Assembly (NCBI GenBank): GCA_017303535.1
Contig: JAFLCO010000004.1
Span: forward strand, 1 to 54,558
DNA from: Planctomycetota bacterium
Lineage (GTDB): Bacteria; Planctomycetota; Planctomycetia; Pirellulales; PNKZ01
Length of the DNA stretch: 54,558 nucleotides
Direction of reading: 5' to 3'
Each line of letters begins with the position of its first letter. The first letter of the stretch is position 1. The notes under the pieces are model-generated. The model ran no database searches. It was not told where the DNA came from and saw only the letters and a program-made list of their open reading frames with translations. Made by a program: the position numbers and the translations under genes. Of the stretch, positions 17,525 through 25,706 are shown in pieces.

Positions 17525-18817
17525 ATGGAAGTGAAAACCTATCGCGCTGCGACGATGCAGGAAGCGCTCGCCTTGGTGCGGAGCGACCTCGGCCCGACGG
17601 CCGCCGTGTTGCATACCCGCGAAGTGGGCAACAGCGGCCTGTGGAAGTGGCTCCCCGGGATGCGGAAGATCGAAGTCACCGCGGCCCTGGAAGTGAACGT
17701 CCCGAGCCGGTTCGCGAATCGCAAAGCGGCCGAACAAGGGCTCGATCTCACGACGGCCGGCATGCGCTCGACCGCGGTCGCCGAAGCATCAACCCGTCGC
17801 GCTCCCGCCGCTGAAGCCGGCGGCGTCACTTACGAATCGTCCGTGAGCCCCATGACCCCGCGCCGTACGCAAGTCGCCGAGCAACGCACCGGCGGCGGTT
17901 TCGGACCGGCCGATGAAGTGAAAACTCAGATCAGCGAACTTCAGGCCCTGGTCGCCGATCTTTGCCGTCGCTCGGGCGGGACCAGTCATCAAGACCTGCC
18001 CGATTCGCTGTTTCGACTTTACACGGATCTGATCGAAGCGGAAGTCGGCGACAGCTTGGCCCGCGATCTCGTCGAACGCTTGCGGCGCGAAACCGGCGAA
18101 CACGAACGGGGCGACGCGATTATGCTCCGTTCGCGAATGGCCCGGATGATCGAGGCCGACATCGCCGTCGCAGGCCCGATCAATTTAGAAACCGGTCGAC
18201 GTCGCTTGGTGGCGCTTGTCGGACCGACGGGCGTCGGCAAAACGACGACCATCGCGAAGCTCGCCGCGAACTTTCGACTCCGCGAAAAGAAGAAGGTCGG
18301 GCTGATCACGGTCGACACGTATCGTATCGCAGCCGTCGAGCAACTTCGGACGTACGCCGACATCATCGATCTGCCGATGCACGTCGTCAGCACGCCGCGT
18401 GAGATGCGCGACGCGGTGAACAGCCTGTCGTCGATGGACCTGGTGCTGCTCGATACGGCCGGCCGTAGTCCGCAAGACGACGTGAAAATTCAGGAGCTGA
18501 AGAGCTTTCTGACGGAAGCGGCTGCCGACGAAGTGCATTTGGTGCTCAGTGCGACGGCCGGAGCTTCGGCATTAGCGCGGACCGCGCGACAGTTTGCGAC
18601 CGTCGGCACGACGCACCTATTGCTCACGAAGCTTGATGAAGCGGCCGGGCTCGGTCACCTGTTGCCTTTGATGCGCGACGGCAAATTGCCGCTCAGTTAC
18701 CTCACCGATGGTCAGAGCGTTCCCGACGATATCGCCCCGGCCGATGCCGCCCGGCTCGCGCACGCCGTGCTCGGCTTGGAATCGCCGCTGGGCGGTCGCC
18801 GCCAACTGATCGGCTAA
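17525..18817 (+). CDS. flhF: Flagellar SRP-type GTPase FlhF
   Basis: This 430-residue GTPase sets flagellar position and number, working with FlhG. The N-terminal part (EVKTYRAATMQEALALVRSDLG) is the typical FlhF start. It is followed by a variable basic and Ala-rich linker. The NG domain holds the P-loop GPTGVGKTT (233-241), DTYRIAAVEQLRTYADI and DTAGRSPQD, then LTKLDEAAGLGHLL. These are signal-recognition-particle GTPase motifs. Length is usual for the family. A strong AGGGGAG precedes ATG 17525 by four bases. flhG follows 42 bases after the stop. Confidence 0.93.
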   Translation: MEVKTYRAATMQEALALVRSDLGPTAAVLHTREVGNSGLWKWLPGMRKIEVTAALEVNVPSRFANRKAAEQGLDLTTAGMRSTAVAEASTRRAPAAEAGGVTYESSVSPMTPRRTQVAEQRTGGGFGPADEVKTQISELQALVADLCRRSGGTSHQDLPDSLFRLYTDLIEAEVGDSLARDLVERLRRETGEHERGDAIMLRSRMARMIEADIAVAGPINLETGRRRLVALVGPTGVGKTTTIAKLAANFRLREKKKVGLITVDTYRIAAVEQLRTYADIIDLPMHVVSTPREMRDAVNSLSSMDLVLLDTAGRSPQDDVKIQELKSFLTEAAADEVHLVLSATAGASALARTARQFATVGTTHLLLTKLDEAAGLGHLLPLMRDGKLPLSYLTDGQSVPDDIAPADAARLAHAVLGLESPLGGRRQLIG

Positions 18818-18859
18818 CGGACCTTCGACGCAAACGTACTCATTTCGATAGTTACCGCC

Positions 18860-19750
18860 ATGATGCCCGATCAAGCCAACGATTTGCGACAGCTCGTGCT
18901 GCGACAAGGTCGCGGCGGTCTGCATGATGCGCCGCCGCCGAAGCTCGTCGTCGTCGCCGGCGGTAAAGGAGGCGTCGGGACCACGACGCTGGCCGTCAAT
19001 CTTTCCGTCGCTTTAGCGCGACAAGGGCGCCGGACGGTGCTGGTCGACGCCGATTTCGCCGGGCCCGACTGCGCCGCGCTTTGTCGACTCGACGAACGTT
19101 ACGGCGGCGCCGACGTTCTGGCCGGTCGCCGCACGGTGCACGAGGTTCTGCAACTCGGCCCCGGCGGCGTGCAGGTCTTGCCGTCGTCGCGCGGTTCGAC
19201 CGAAGCCGCCGATTGCACGCCGCAGGCACAAGACCGGCTGATCACGCAGCTCGAAGGTTTGGGACCGCACGCCGACGTCGTGGTGATCGATGCCGGCAGC
19301 GGCAGCCATCGCGTGATGCGTCGCTTCTGGGACGCCGCCGATCTGGTGCTGCTCGTCACGCATCCCGATACCGTGGCCGTGATGGACGCCTACGCCGCGA
19401 TCAAGCTCATCTGTCAGGATCATCCGCCCCGCGCAACGCTCTGCAGCGTGGCCAACTGCGCGACCGACGACGTCGCCGCGGCCGACGTGCATGACCGGCT
19501 TGATCGGGCCTGCCGGCGTTTCCTCGGCTTGCACTTGCAGTCGGCGGGCTTCGTGCCCTTCGACCCGTGCGTGCCGCGCGCCGCGACTCAGCAACATCCG
19601 TTCTTGCTGGAAGCCGCCGAAGGTGCCGCGGCGCTGGGCCTCGAACGATTGGCCGGCGAAGTCGGCCGACTGATCGAAGCGGAGTCGCCGCTGCACATCC
19701 ACTTCACGCCGAATAGCGCCGCTATCAACAACCCCACCATCACACACTAG
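18860..19750 (+). CDS. flhG: FlhG/FleN-type MinD-like ATPase
   Basis: This 296-residue protein regulates flagellar number by activating FlhF GTPase. The N-terminal DQANDLRQLV (4-13) matches the activator helix that stimulates FlhF. The ATPase motif is GGKGGVGTTTLAVNL (34-48); the signature lysine is kept, but the usual Walker A lysine (GK[ST]) is Thr. DADFAGPD and VVIDAGSGS are the Walker A' and B segments. The last residues (AAINNPTITH) and the TAG stop at 19748-19750 lie in an ACTAGCC repeat element, so the original C-terminus may have been replaced. Two ATGs are adjacent (18860, 18863). Confidence 0.88.
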   Translation: MMPDQANDLRQLVLRQGRGGLHDAPPPKLVVVAGGKGGVGTTTLAVNLSVALARQGRRTVLVDADFAGPDCAALCRLDERYGGADVLAGRRTVHEVLQLGPGGVQVLPSSRGSTEAADCTPQAQDRLITQLEGLGPHADVVVIDAGSGSHRVMRRFWDAADLVLLVTHPDTVAVMDAYAAIKLICQDHPPRATLCSVANCATDDVAAADVHDRLDRACRRFLGLHLQSAGFVPFDPCVPRAATQQHPFLLEAAEGAAALGLERLAGEVGRLIEAESPLHIHFTPNSAAINNPTITH

Positions 19751-19778
19751 CCCCGACGCGCAAGCGAGGGGGCATGTC
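19743..19778 (+). repeat. ACTAGCCCC repeat supplying the flhG stop codon
   Basis: CACACTAGCCCCGACGCGC followed by AAGCGAGGGGGCATGTC. Other copies are at 25387-25422 (reverse), 31663-31747 (inverted pair) and 47211-47246. Here the TAG of ACTAGCC is the in-frame stop of flhG. Confidence 0.75.
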
Positions 19779-19962
19779 GAATATCTGCTCACGATCCACG
19801 ATCTCGCACGCCTCGAAACTTTTCTTCAATTACTCAGTCGCCCGATGCCGATACTCGGACCTACCGCCGATAGCCGAACTCGCGAAACCGCCGGCAAACT
19901 TTGCCGGTCGGGCAAGGTGCGAGTGACGCTCCGGCAAAAGTTCATGTGCGGAGCGCGCGACG

Positions 19963-20193
19963 GTGCATCGTCAGTTTGCCGGCATCCTCGGGTCGATCGC
20001 GTTCACGATTGTCGTGTTGCGCGGTTGGGCCGTCGGCGGAGATGCGGCCGCCGTGATCCCGCGGGCCTTGGGGATGCTGATCCTGTTTGCAATCGTCGGT
20101 GCGGCCGCGGGTCGCATCGGTTTGTGGATGGTCGAAGAAGGAGTCGCCGCGCGGTTCCGCGACCAGCTCGCTCAGAAGAAGTCGGCCAAATGA
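19963..20193 (+). CDS. Small membrane protein between flhG and the sigma factor
   Basis: This 76-residue protein starts with GTG at 19963, nine bases after a clear GGAG (19950-19953). Two hydrophobic helices are visible (GILGSIAFTIVVLRGWAVG and IPRALGMLILFAIVGAAAG), followed by a basic amphipathic tail ending KKSAK. It lies in the flagellar operon, 212 bases after flhG and 148 before the sigma factor. I do not recognise a family. By position it may serve flagellar assembly or membrane anchoring (inference). Confidence 0.6.
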   Translation: MHRQFAGILGSIAFTIVVLRGWAVGGDAAAVIPRALGMLILFAIVGAAAGRIGLWMVEEGVAARFRDQLAQKKSAK

Positions 20194-20331
20194 CGATCTG
20201 CCGAAGTTGCCCATCAAACCAAACGCCTTAAGTCACGTACGCAATAGTTAGTCGCCGCCTCATGACGAGTGCGGCAAACGGGTGAGCAAGATGCTCGCTC
20301 GAGAAGCGGAATCCACGTCTGCGGAATTCAC

Positions 20332-20336
20332 GGAGG
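20332..20336 (+). promoter_or_regulatory. Shine-Dalgarno site deciding the sigma-factor start
   Basis: GGAGG lies five bases before ATG 20342. The alternative GTG at 20282 has no comparable site, so 20342 is preferred. Confidence 0.6.
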
Positions 20337-20341
20337 AACGC

Positions 20342-21121
20342 ATGGCCACGGTCGCCTTTGAAGATATTGCTCAGGTCTGGGAAGCTTTCAAAGCGGATCC
20401 CGAAAATCAGGATTACCGCAACCGGCTCGTCGAGCAGTATCTGCCGCTGGTGAAATACAACGGCGAACGCATCTGGGCTCGTCTGCCCGAAGGCGTCGAA
20501 CTCGACGACCTCATCTCGGCCGGCGTCTTCGGCCTGATGGACGCCATCGACGCGTTCGACATGACGCGCGGCGTAAAGTTCGAAACCTACTGCGTTCCGC
20601 GTATCCGCGGCGCGATGCTCGACGAACTTCGCACGATGGACTGGGTGCCGCGGCTCGTCCGCTCCAAAGCCAGCAAGCTCAACGAAGCGATGAAATCGCT
20701 CGAAGCCAAGCACGGCCGCACGCCGACCGAAGCGGAACTCGCGGAACGGTTGGAAATGAGCGTCGGCGACTTGGAGAAGATGATGGTCGAGGCCAACGCC
20801 GTCGGCCTGATCTCGCTCGACAAGAAATGGTACGAGACCGACAGCTACAAAGACGTCCGCGAGATCGACATTCTCGAAGACAAGAAGGGCGAAGACCCGA
20901 CGCGCCGCATTCAAAAGAGCGACCTGATGCGGCTCGTCACCAAGGGCCTCAACCGCAACGAGCGGCTCATTATCATCCTCTACTATTACGAGGAACTGAC
21001 GATGAAGGAAATCGGCGCGACGCTCGACCTTTCGGAAAGCCGCGTGAGCCAAATGCACAGCTCGATCGTGCAACGTCTCCAAGGCCAACTCGAACGCCGC
21101 CGCGGCGAATTCGGGGGCTAG
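20342..21121 (+). CDS. fliA: FliA/WhiG-type sigma-28 factor
   Basis: This 259-residue sigma factor directs transcription of late flagellar genes. Region 2 reads DLISAGVFGLMDAIDAFD, then VKFETYCVPRIRGAMLDELR and MDWVPR, which is typical of FliA. Region 3 follows (LNEAMKSLEAKHGRTPTEAELAERL). Region 4 is a helix-turn-helix (ELTMKEIGATLDLSESRVSQMHSSI). No sigma-70 region 1 is present, as expected. The start at ATG 20342 is set by GGAGG at 20332-20336. It closes the flagellar operon and is followed by a terminator at 21168-21203. No anti-sigma (FlgM-like) gene is seen beside it. Confidence 0.93.
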   Translation: MATVAFEDIAQVWEAFKADPENQDYRNRLVEQYLPLVKYNGERIWARLPEGVELDDLISAGVFGLMDAIDAFDMTRGVKFETYCVPRIRGAMLDELRTMDWVPRLVRSKASKLNEAMKSLEAKHGRTPTEAELAERLEMSVGDLEKMMVEANAVGLISLDKKWYETDSYKDVREIDILEDKKGEDPTRRIQKSDLMRLVTKGLNRNERLIIILYYYEELTMKEIGATLDLSESRVSQMHSSIVQRLQGQLERRRGEFGG

Positions 21122-21167
21122 AGGCAGTAGGCAGGCGTCAGGAGCCAGGCGGCAGTAAGACAACAGA

Positions 21168-21203
21168 AGTCGGCGCGACCCACCAAAGTCGCGCCGGCTT
21201 TTT
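21168..21203 (+). terminator. Rho-independent terminator of the flagellar operon
   Basis: AGTCGGCGCGAC and GTCGCGCCGGCT pair over 12 positions with one mismatch around the loop CCACCAAA, then TTTTT follows. It lies 46 bases after the fliA stop. Confidence 0.8.
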
Positions 21204-21209
21204 CGTTAA

Positions 21210-21253
21210 CCCTTCTCCCACCGGGAGAAGGTGGCCGAAGGCCGGATGAGGGT
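21210..21253. repeat. REP-like palindrome, CTTCTCCC/GGGAGAAG family
   Basis: CCTTCTCCCACCGGGAGAAGG followed by TGGCCGAAGGCCGGATGAGG. It lies between the fliA terminator and the end of the next gene. Similarity to the copy at 25226 continues past the palindrome (..GAAGGTTGGC / ..AAAGGTTGGC). Confidence 0.7.
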
Positions 21254-21277
21254 CACGCTGCACGAAGGTTGGCGCCG

Positions 21278-22465
21278 CTACTTCAAGAGCGTCACATGCG
21301 GCGAACTCACGAGCAGCCCGCGCGAGTCGGTGATGTTGAGGTACAACACCAGCGGCCGCGCATGCGGCACCTTGGCCTGGATCGTGTCGCGCGTGACGAT
21401 CGCCGGCACGGTCTTCCATTCGCGGCTCTGCCACGTCCCGCGATCGACGGCGTAGCACAGTTCCCCCTTGCTCACGGCCGCGGGCCCGCCGATCTTCGCG
21501 CTCGCCGTTCCTTCGACCACGGTCATGGTCCCGATCTTCGGCAGGCCCGGCTTTTTCAAGAGCACGTTGTCGACGAACGTGCCGATCTCTTCCGGTAACC
21601 AGCCTGGCGCGTGGCCGTGCGGCATTTTTACGCGAATGCATAGCGTCACCGGCCCCTGCGGCAAGTTGTACGACTTCTGATAACTATCCAGCGGATAGGC
21701 GAAGTCGTTCGTCCCGTTGACCCACAACATCGGGCAAGTCGCACCCGGCAAATACTTCGACGGGTCGAACTGCTCGAGCCAGAGCGATTTCTGCTCGGGC
21801 ACCATCTTCACAAACCGGCCGAGCCAGGCGCTGTTGTCCCCGAGAAAACCGCAGCCGTACACAGGCACGGCGACTTTCAATCGCTCGTCGATTCCCGCGA
21901 GGATGCACGTGAGATACCCACCCCAAGAAATGCCGGTCACGCCGATCTGATCTTTATTGACCTCGGGCAAAGACGCGAGCAACGAGTGTCCGCGCACGAC
22001 GGCCGCCACGGCGTGGTAGCTCCACATGTCGCGTACGGTGCCGGGCGTGAACTCGCCAAACTTCCCGTTGTCGTCCTGGTCGGGCCCGGCGTCGGCATGC
22101 GGCTTGCCGTCCGGCCCTTTGCCGGCCAAGTCCATCGCGAGCGCCACGTACCCTCGCTTCGCCCACAGCCGCGCCCACTCGCTAAACGCTTTGCCGCCCC
22201 CGCCGTGAACGCAAAGCATCGCCGGCCACGGGCCTTCGCCTTCGGCCGGCTTGGCGAAGTACGCGAACACCCGCGTCGGCTTCCCCTTCAGCGGCACGTT
22301 CTCGTAATACACTTCCTGCACGCCTGCCGACTCGCTGCCGAACTCGGCCTTCGGCACCGGCGTAAGCTCGGCCATATTCCACGGCCCGGTAAACCGCTCC
22401 GCGGCGAACGTCGTCGAACAAACGGAGGCAACGGACAGCGCAAACGCAAGCAAGTGTTTCAGCAT
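21278..22465 (-). CDS. Secreted alpha/beta hydrolase of the acetyl xylan esterase type
   Basis: This 395-residue exported protein has a signal peptide MLKHLLAFALSVASVCSTTFA. It shows the oxyanion-side phrase MLCVHGGGGKAFSEWARLWA, the nucleophile elbow GISWGGY, a late Asp (WVNGTNDFAYP) and a catalytic His (PHGHAPGW). The C-terminal ~100 residues look like a small beta domain. An esterase acting on acetylated glycans is likely, though dienelactone-hydrolase-like activity cannot be excluded. It is followed on the same strand by the beta-helix gene, 143 bases apart, with a paired-hairpin element between them. Confidence 0.8.
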   Translation of the reverse strand: MLKHLLAFALSVASVCSTTFAAERFTGPWNMAELTPVPKAEFGSESAGVQEVYYENVPLKGKPTRVFAYFAKPAEGEGPWPAMLCVHGGGGKAFSEWARLWAKRGYVALAMDLAGKGPDGKPHADAGPDQDDNGKFGEFTPGTVRDMWSYHAVAAVVRGHSLLASLPEVNKDQIGVTGISWGGYLTCILAGIDERLKVAVPVYGCGFLGDNSAWLGRFVKMVPEQKSLWLEQFDPSKYLPGATCPMLWVNGTNDFAYPLDSYQKSYNLPQGPVTLCIRVKMPHGHAPGWLPEEIGTFVDNVLLKKPGLPKIGTMTVVEGTASAKIGGPAAVSKGELCYAVDRGTWQSREWKTVPAIVTRDTIQAKVPHARPLVLYLNITDSRGLLVSSPHVTLLK

Positions 22466-22493
22466 AGTCGTGTGTTGCGTGTAAATTGTGAAA

Positions 22494-22587
22494 GCGAGCG
22501 GCGGGGTTCACCCCCGCCGTCCGGCAATGCGTTTCGCGACATTGAAAAACAACGGACCAAACGGCGGGGATAAACCCCGCCGCTCGC
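22494..22587. repeat. Paired-hairpin element, GCGAGCGGCGGGG ends
   Basis: GCGAGCGGCGGGG at the left and CCCCGCCGCTCGC at the right form 13-bp terminal inverted repeats 94 bases apart. Each end holds its own hairpin (GGCGGGG-TTCAC-CCCCGCC and GGCGGGG-ATAAA-CCCCGCC). It separates two minus-strand genes. Confidence 0.6.
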
Positions 22588-22608
22588 CTGGAACATTCGT
22601 TCAAACTT

Positions 22609-23796
22609 CTATTCCGTCTTCTCCGCCGCCTTCTTCTTCCCGTTATCCACGTCGATATTCAGCTCGACCACGATATTCTCCCCCGGCTCCGGTTGTTGCA
22701 CGGCGGGCACCGCCAGGCCGGTGAACGTGTTCGCCACCGCCGCCACATCTCGGGCTCCTTCAATCACGAGCCCGCCCGACGGATCATCGAGCACCGGTCG
22801 CTTCGTTTGAGCCGTGCCGATGTACGAATCGCTGAACGCGTTGCCGACCACCGGAATCCGCCCGCTCCCCTTGCCGATCACCACGGCCCGGTCGTGCACC
22901 AGCGGAAAGCTGTTGCCTGTGACGGCGCAACCATGCGCGTCGCGGAGATCGATACCGCACTTCATCTCGTGGGCGATGACGTTCGCGCTGAGCGTGATGC
23001 CGTAGCAGTCGCGGTCGAGGATGATGCCCGTGTCGTTGCATTCTTCGATCATGTTGCCGCTCACGACGGAGCCGTACGTGTTCTCGATGACCACGCCGTA
23101 CCGCAGATGGTCGTCGACGTTGTTGCCCGTCATGCAGAGGTTGTAAGCATCAATACAGCGGACCGCGTCAAGGTTTTCCTCAAAGTGATTGCCGCAAACG
23201 ACGATGTCGTGGCAGCCGACGATTTCCAGCCCCGTTTGCTTGTTGTACGTGATGAGGCAGTCGCTCACCCGAGGGTCTTCGTAGCAGTAGTCGAGAAAGA
23301 TGCCGTGCTTGCCGTGGTAACTCACGGTCACGCCGTGGATGAAAATCTCCTGCACGTAGTTGGCCTCGATGCCGTGCCCCGATTTTTCGTTGCCGGTAAT
23401 GCGTAGGTCGGCGATTTGTACCCGCCATTTACGGAGCTTGCCGTCTTTCTTCTCGGGAAACTCCGGATGCCGGACGACCAGCGCCGGTTCGCCGGCTTCA
23501 TTCTTGTTGACGATATGCGTGGCCGAACCGCAGCCGCGGAGCAGCACTTCCCCCTTGAGCAACTTCAGCGGCTCGGTGATTTCGAACACGCCCGGCGGTA
23601 GCTCGACGACGCCTCCTTCCTCAGGAATCGCATCGAGCGCGGCTTGCAACGTCGGGTAGTTCGCCGCCTGGATCACGGCCCGAGCGCCGGGCAGCGTGTG
23701 CGGTGCGGCAGGCTTCTCGGCTTGCGAGGCGCCGCTAAGTTGATAGCCGGCGAGCGCTAAAGCGGCGGCGAGAACGATCAATAACGAACGCGACAT
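22609..23796 (-). CDS. Secreted right-handed beta-helix protein
   Basis: This 395-residue exported protein has a signal peptide (MSRSLLIVLAAALALAGYQLSGA). The opening IQAANYPTLQAALDAIPEEGGVVELPPGVFEITEPL is the typical start of pectate-lyase-like parallel beta helices. About ten coils follow with repeated G-N/asparagine ladders (VSGNMIEECNDTGIILD, CVVTGNSF-type turns, ANVIAHEMKCGIDLRDAHG). No catalytic triad is recognisable. The role is probably polysaccharide binding or cleavage at the cell surface. It ends in a basic tail (GKKKAAEKTE). Confidence 0.8.
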   Translation of the reverse strand: MSRSLLIVLAAALALAGYQLSGASQAEKPAAPHTLPGARAVIQAANYPTLQAALDAIPEEGGVVELPPGVFEITEPLKLLKGEVLLRGCGSATHIVNKNEAGEPALVVRHPEFPEKKDGKLRKWRVQIADLRITGNEKSGHGIEANYVQEIFIHGVTVSYHGKHGIFLDYCYEDPRVSDCLITYNKQTGLEIVGCHDIVVCGNHFEENLDAVRCIDAYNLCMTGNNVDDHLRYGVVIENTYGSVVSGNMIEECNDTGIILDRDCYGITLSANVIAHEMKCGIDLRDAHGCAVTGNSFPLVHDRAVVIGKGSGRIPVVGNAFSDSYIGTAQTKRPVLDDPSGGLVIEGARDVAAVANTFTGLAVPAVQQPEPGENIVVELNIDVDNGKKKAAEKTE

Positions 23797-23916
23797 GGCG
23801 AGGTCTCCTAAAGGCGGGATTCAGGCGGCGAGCGTCGACAGATTAACACGCGGGAATTTCGTATGATAGAACTGCGCCCGAGCGAACATTTGATCGAATC
23901 GTTGAGAACAACACTG

Positions 23917-24852
23917 ATGACGCTCCTCTACTCCGACGATCGCTTTCTCGCACACGAAACCGGCCGGCATCCTGAGCAGCCCGATCGCTTGCGCTCGATC
24001 ACCAAGCGGCTCGCCGACGAAGGGCTCGATACGAAAGCGACGCGCATCGAATGCGTCGTGGCGACCGCCGCACAGATCGAGCGGTGTCACGATGCGGCCT
24101 ACGTGAAGCATGTGCGCGACACGATCGCGGCCGGTCGCCTCGGGCAGATCGAGCAAGACACGATCGTCTCGGCCGGCTCGTACGACGCAGCCGTGCTCGC
24201 GGCCGGCACCGTGTGTGATGCCGTCAAACGTGTGCTGGGCGGCGAAGACAAAACGGCGCTGTGCTTGGTCCGCCCGCCCGGCCATCATGCCCTGAAAGCG
24301 GCGCCGATGGGTTTTTGTCTCTTTAACAACATCGCGATCGGCGCCCGGGCCGCGATTGCCGAGCACGGGCTCGAGCGAGTGTTGATCGTCGATTGGGATG
24401 TCCATCACGGCAATGGCACGCAGGACGAGTTCTACGACGACGGCCAGGTCGGGTTCTACTCGATCCACCGTTCCCCCTTTTATCCCGGTTCGGGCGCCGC
24501 CGACGAAACCGGCCGCGGTCGCGGCCTCGGCACGACGGTCAACGTGCTGGTCGAATACGGCACGCCCCGGCCGAAATACTTCGAGTTGTTCCGCGCCGGC
24601 CTGGAAAAGATCGCGGAACGGATGAAGCCGCAACTGGTGCTCGTCAGCGCCGGCTTCGATGCCCACAAGGACGACCCGATCGGCTCGCTCGACTTGGAGA
24701 CCGACGACTTCGCGGAACTTACCAAGCTGCTGCAAGCCACGGCCGACACGCACAGCGGCGGCCGGTTGGTGAGCGTCCTCGAAGGAGGCTACAACCTCAC
24801 GGCCCTGGCGGCGAGCGTGAGCGTCCATTTGCGGACGCTGTTGGGTGCGTAA
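23917..24852 (+). CDS. Class II HDAC-like zinc deacetylase
   Basis: This 311-residue enzyme is a histone-deacetylase-fold amidohydrolase. Active-site residues are visible: PPGHHA (H123/H124), DWDVHHGNGTQ (metal ligands D161 and H163), SAGFDAH (D248) and the Tyr of EGGYN (Y292). Length fits bacterial HDAC-like and acetylpolyamine amidohydrolase proteins. The substrate is likely acetylated polyamines or proteins. The frame extends to an ATG at 23863, but MTLLYSDDRFLAHE at 23917 matches the family start. A TAGCC-type hairpin follows 49 bases after the stop. Confidence 0.88.
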   Translation: MTLLYSDDRFLAHETGRHPEQPDRLRSITKRLADEGLDTKATRIECVVATAAQIERCHDAAYVKHVRDTIAAGRLGQIEQDTIVSAGSYDAAVLAAGTVCDAVKRVLGGEDKTALCLVRPPGHHALKAAPMGFCLFNNIAIGARAAIAEHGLERVLIVDWDVHHGNGTQDEFYDDGQVGFYSIHRSPFYPGSGAADETGRGRGLGTTVNVLVEYGTPRPKYFELFRAGLEKIAERMKPQLVLVSAGFDAHKDDPIGSLDLETDDFAELTKLLQATADTHSGGRLVSVLEGGYNLTALAASVSVHLRTLLGA

Positions 24853-24901
24853 CGGTCTCGGCGCCTCCCGAGCAACGGCGTCGTTGAGTCGATCGACGCT
24901 G

Positions 24902-24927
24902 CCCCGGGCGACTCGCCCGGGGCTAAG
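24902..24927 (-). repeat. TAGCC-headed hairpin (reverse orientation)
   Basis: CCCCGGGCGA-C-TCGCCCGGGG is a perfect 10-bp stem followed by GGCTAAG (reverse complement CTTAGCC). It could also work as a terminator for the deacetylase gene, but no T-tract follows. Confidence 0.6.
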
Positions 24928-24963
24928 ACACGAAGCACTTTTCCGAACATAAATCGCCAACTG

Positions 24964-24990
24964 CAAGGAACACCCTCCGTGGCTTTCCGC
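24964..24990. repeat. Degraded copy of the 27-bp repeat arm
   Basis: AAGGAACACCCTCCGTGGC continues TTTCCGC. It keeps the order and most bases of the 27-bp arm at 3133 and 5188 but has lost part of the stem. Confidence 0.45.
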
Positions 24991-25033
24991 CGGCTCCATT
25001 TGCAACAGGATTGCTATTGCGCCAAAATCGCAA

Positions 25034-25134
25034 GTGCGTGCAATGACCGCCGGTTTGCACGCACCCTTAGTTCTAAGTGATTCCGTGCGTGCAAAATGGA
25101 CCTCGTTGCACGCACCCCATCCGTTTTGCACGCA
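25034..25134. repeat. Short-motif array B (GTGCGTGCAA words)
   Basis: GTGCGTGCAA occurs at 25034-25043 and 25085-25094. The reverse form TTGCACGCA(C) occurs at 25055, 25106 and 25126. Spacings are 21, 30, 21 and 20 bases. The centre CTTAGTTCTAAG (25066-25077) reads, on the other strand, CTTAGAACTAAGGGTGCG, matching CTTAGGAATTAAGGGTGCG of array A. The 854-base gap 24853-25706 holds no gene; 25490-25706 contains the upstream region of the next gene. Confidence 0.6.
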
Positions 25135-25225
25135 GTAGCCGTAGCGCAGTTGTAATTGCAAAACGACTGACGATAAGAAGTGATTCCGAGTAGAAATCAC
25201 CAGTTCATAAACGGCGCGACCGAAG

Positions 25226-25270
25226 CCCCTCTCCCACTGGGAGAGGGTGGCCGAAGGCCGGGTGAGGGTG
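25226..25270. repeat. REP-like palindrome, CCTCTCCC/GGGAGAGG family
   Basis: CCCCTCTCCCACTGGGAGAG is followed by GGTGGCCGAAGGCCGGGTGA. Same family as 3159-3205 and 21210-21253. Confidence 0.7.
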
Positions 25271-25312
25271 ACGTCGATCAAAGGTTGGCTCTGGTGATTC
25301 ATAGAGTCGGAC

Positions 25313-25486
25313 CTTAGCCACCCGGTTCTTCAAACCGGGGGCATTGCGTGTGGATTGTTTGGGGCGTGTTGATCGTTCGGGATGCGGCATGTCCCCTTGC
25401 TTGCGCGGCGGGGCTAGTGTGTGGTGGTTGATGATTGTGGCGGATTTACGTCGATTGCCCCCGGTTTGAAGAACCGGGGGCTAAGG
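25313..25486. mobile_element. 174-bp three-part composite palindromic element
   Basis: Left hairpin CTTAGCCACCCGGTTCTTC..AAACCGGGGGCA (25313-25347). Middle ACTAGCC module in reverse (25387-25422, GCATGTCCCC...GGGGCTAGT). Right hairpin TGCCCCCGGTTTGAAGAACC..GGGGGCTAAG (25453-25486). The ends are inverted repeats of about 31 bases. Its reverse complement is colinear with 47147-47317. No coding sequence is inside. Confidence 0.65.
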
Positions 25487-25706
25487 TCGGCGCGGCAACG
25501 CGCAATTGCGCGTCGCGTATTTTCCCAAATCCGGACCGGCGATTCCAATCACTTTTTGGCCGGCCGCGATTTTTCTGCAGGGCCGTAAAACGCGGCGTTT
25601 CGCGAATTTCGAGGAGCCCGCGGAATCGGTTCCGAGCGTCGTTTCCGAAGCGGTATCGTTATATTGACGGACCGTCTCACGCCCCCGGATCTCGATCGGA
25701 ATCGTT

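Noticed and set aside
19743..19778. Hairpin after flhG as a terminator
   Set aside because: It belongs to the ACTAGCC repeat family and lacks a T-tract; the operon continues to the sigma gene.
25034..25134. Motif array B as a CRISPR array
   Set aside because: Units are only 10 bp, alternate in orientation and have no regular long spacers; no cas gene is near.
23821..25302. Minus-strand frame opposite the HDAC-like gene
   Set aside because: It crosses the deacetylase, motif array B and a REP palindrome; no protein family features.
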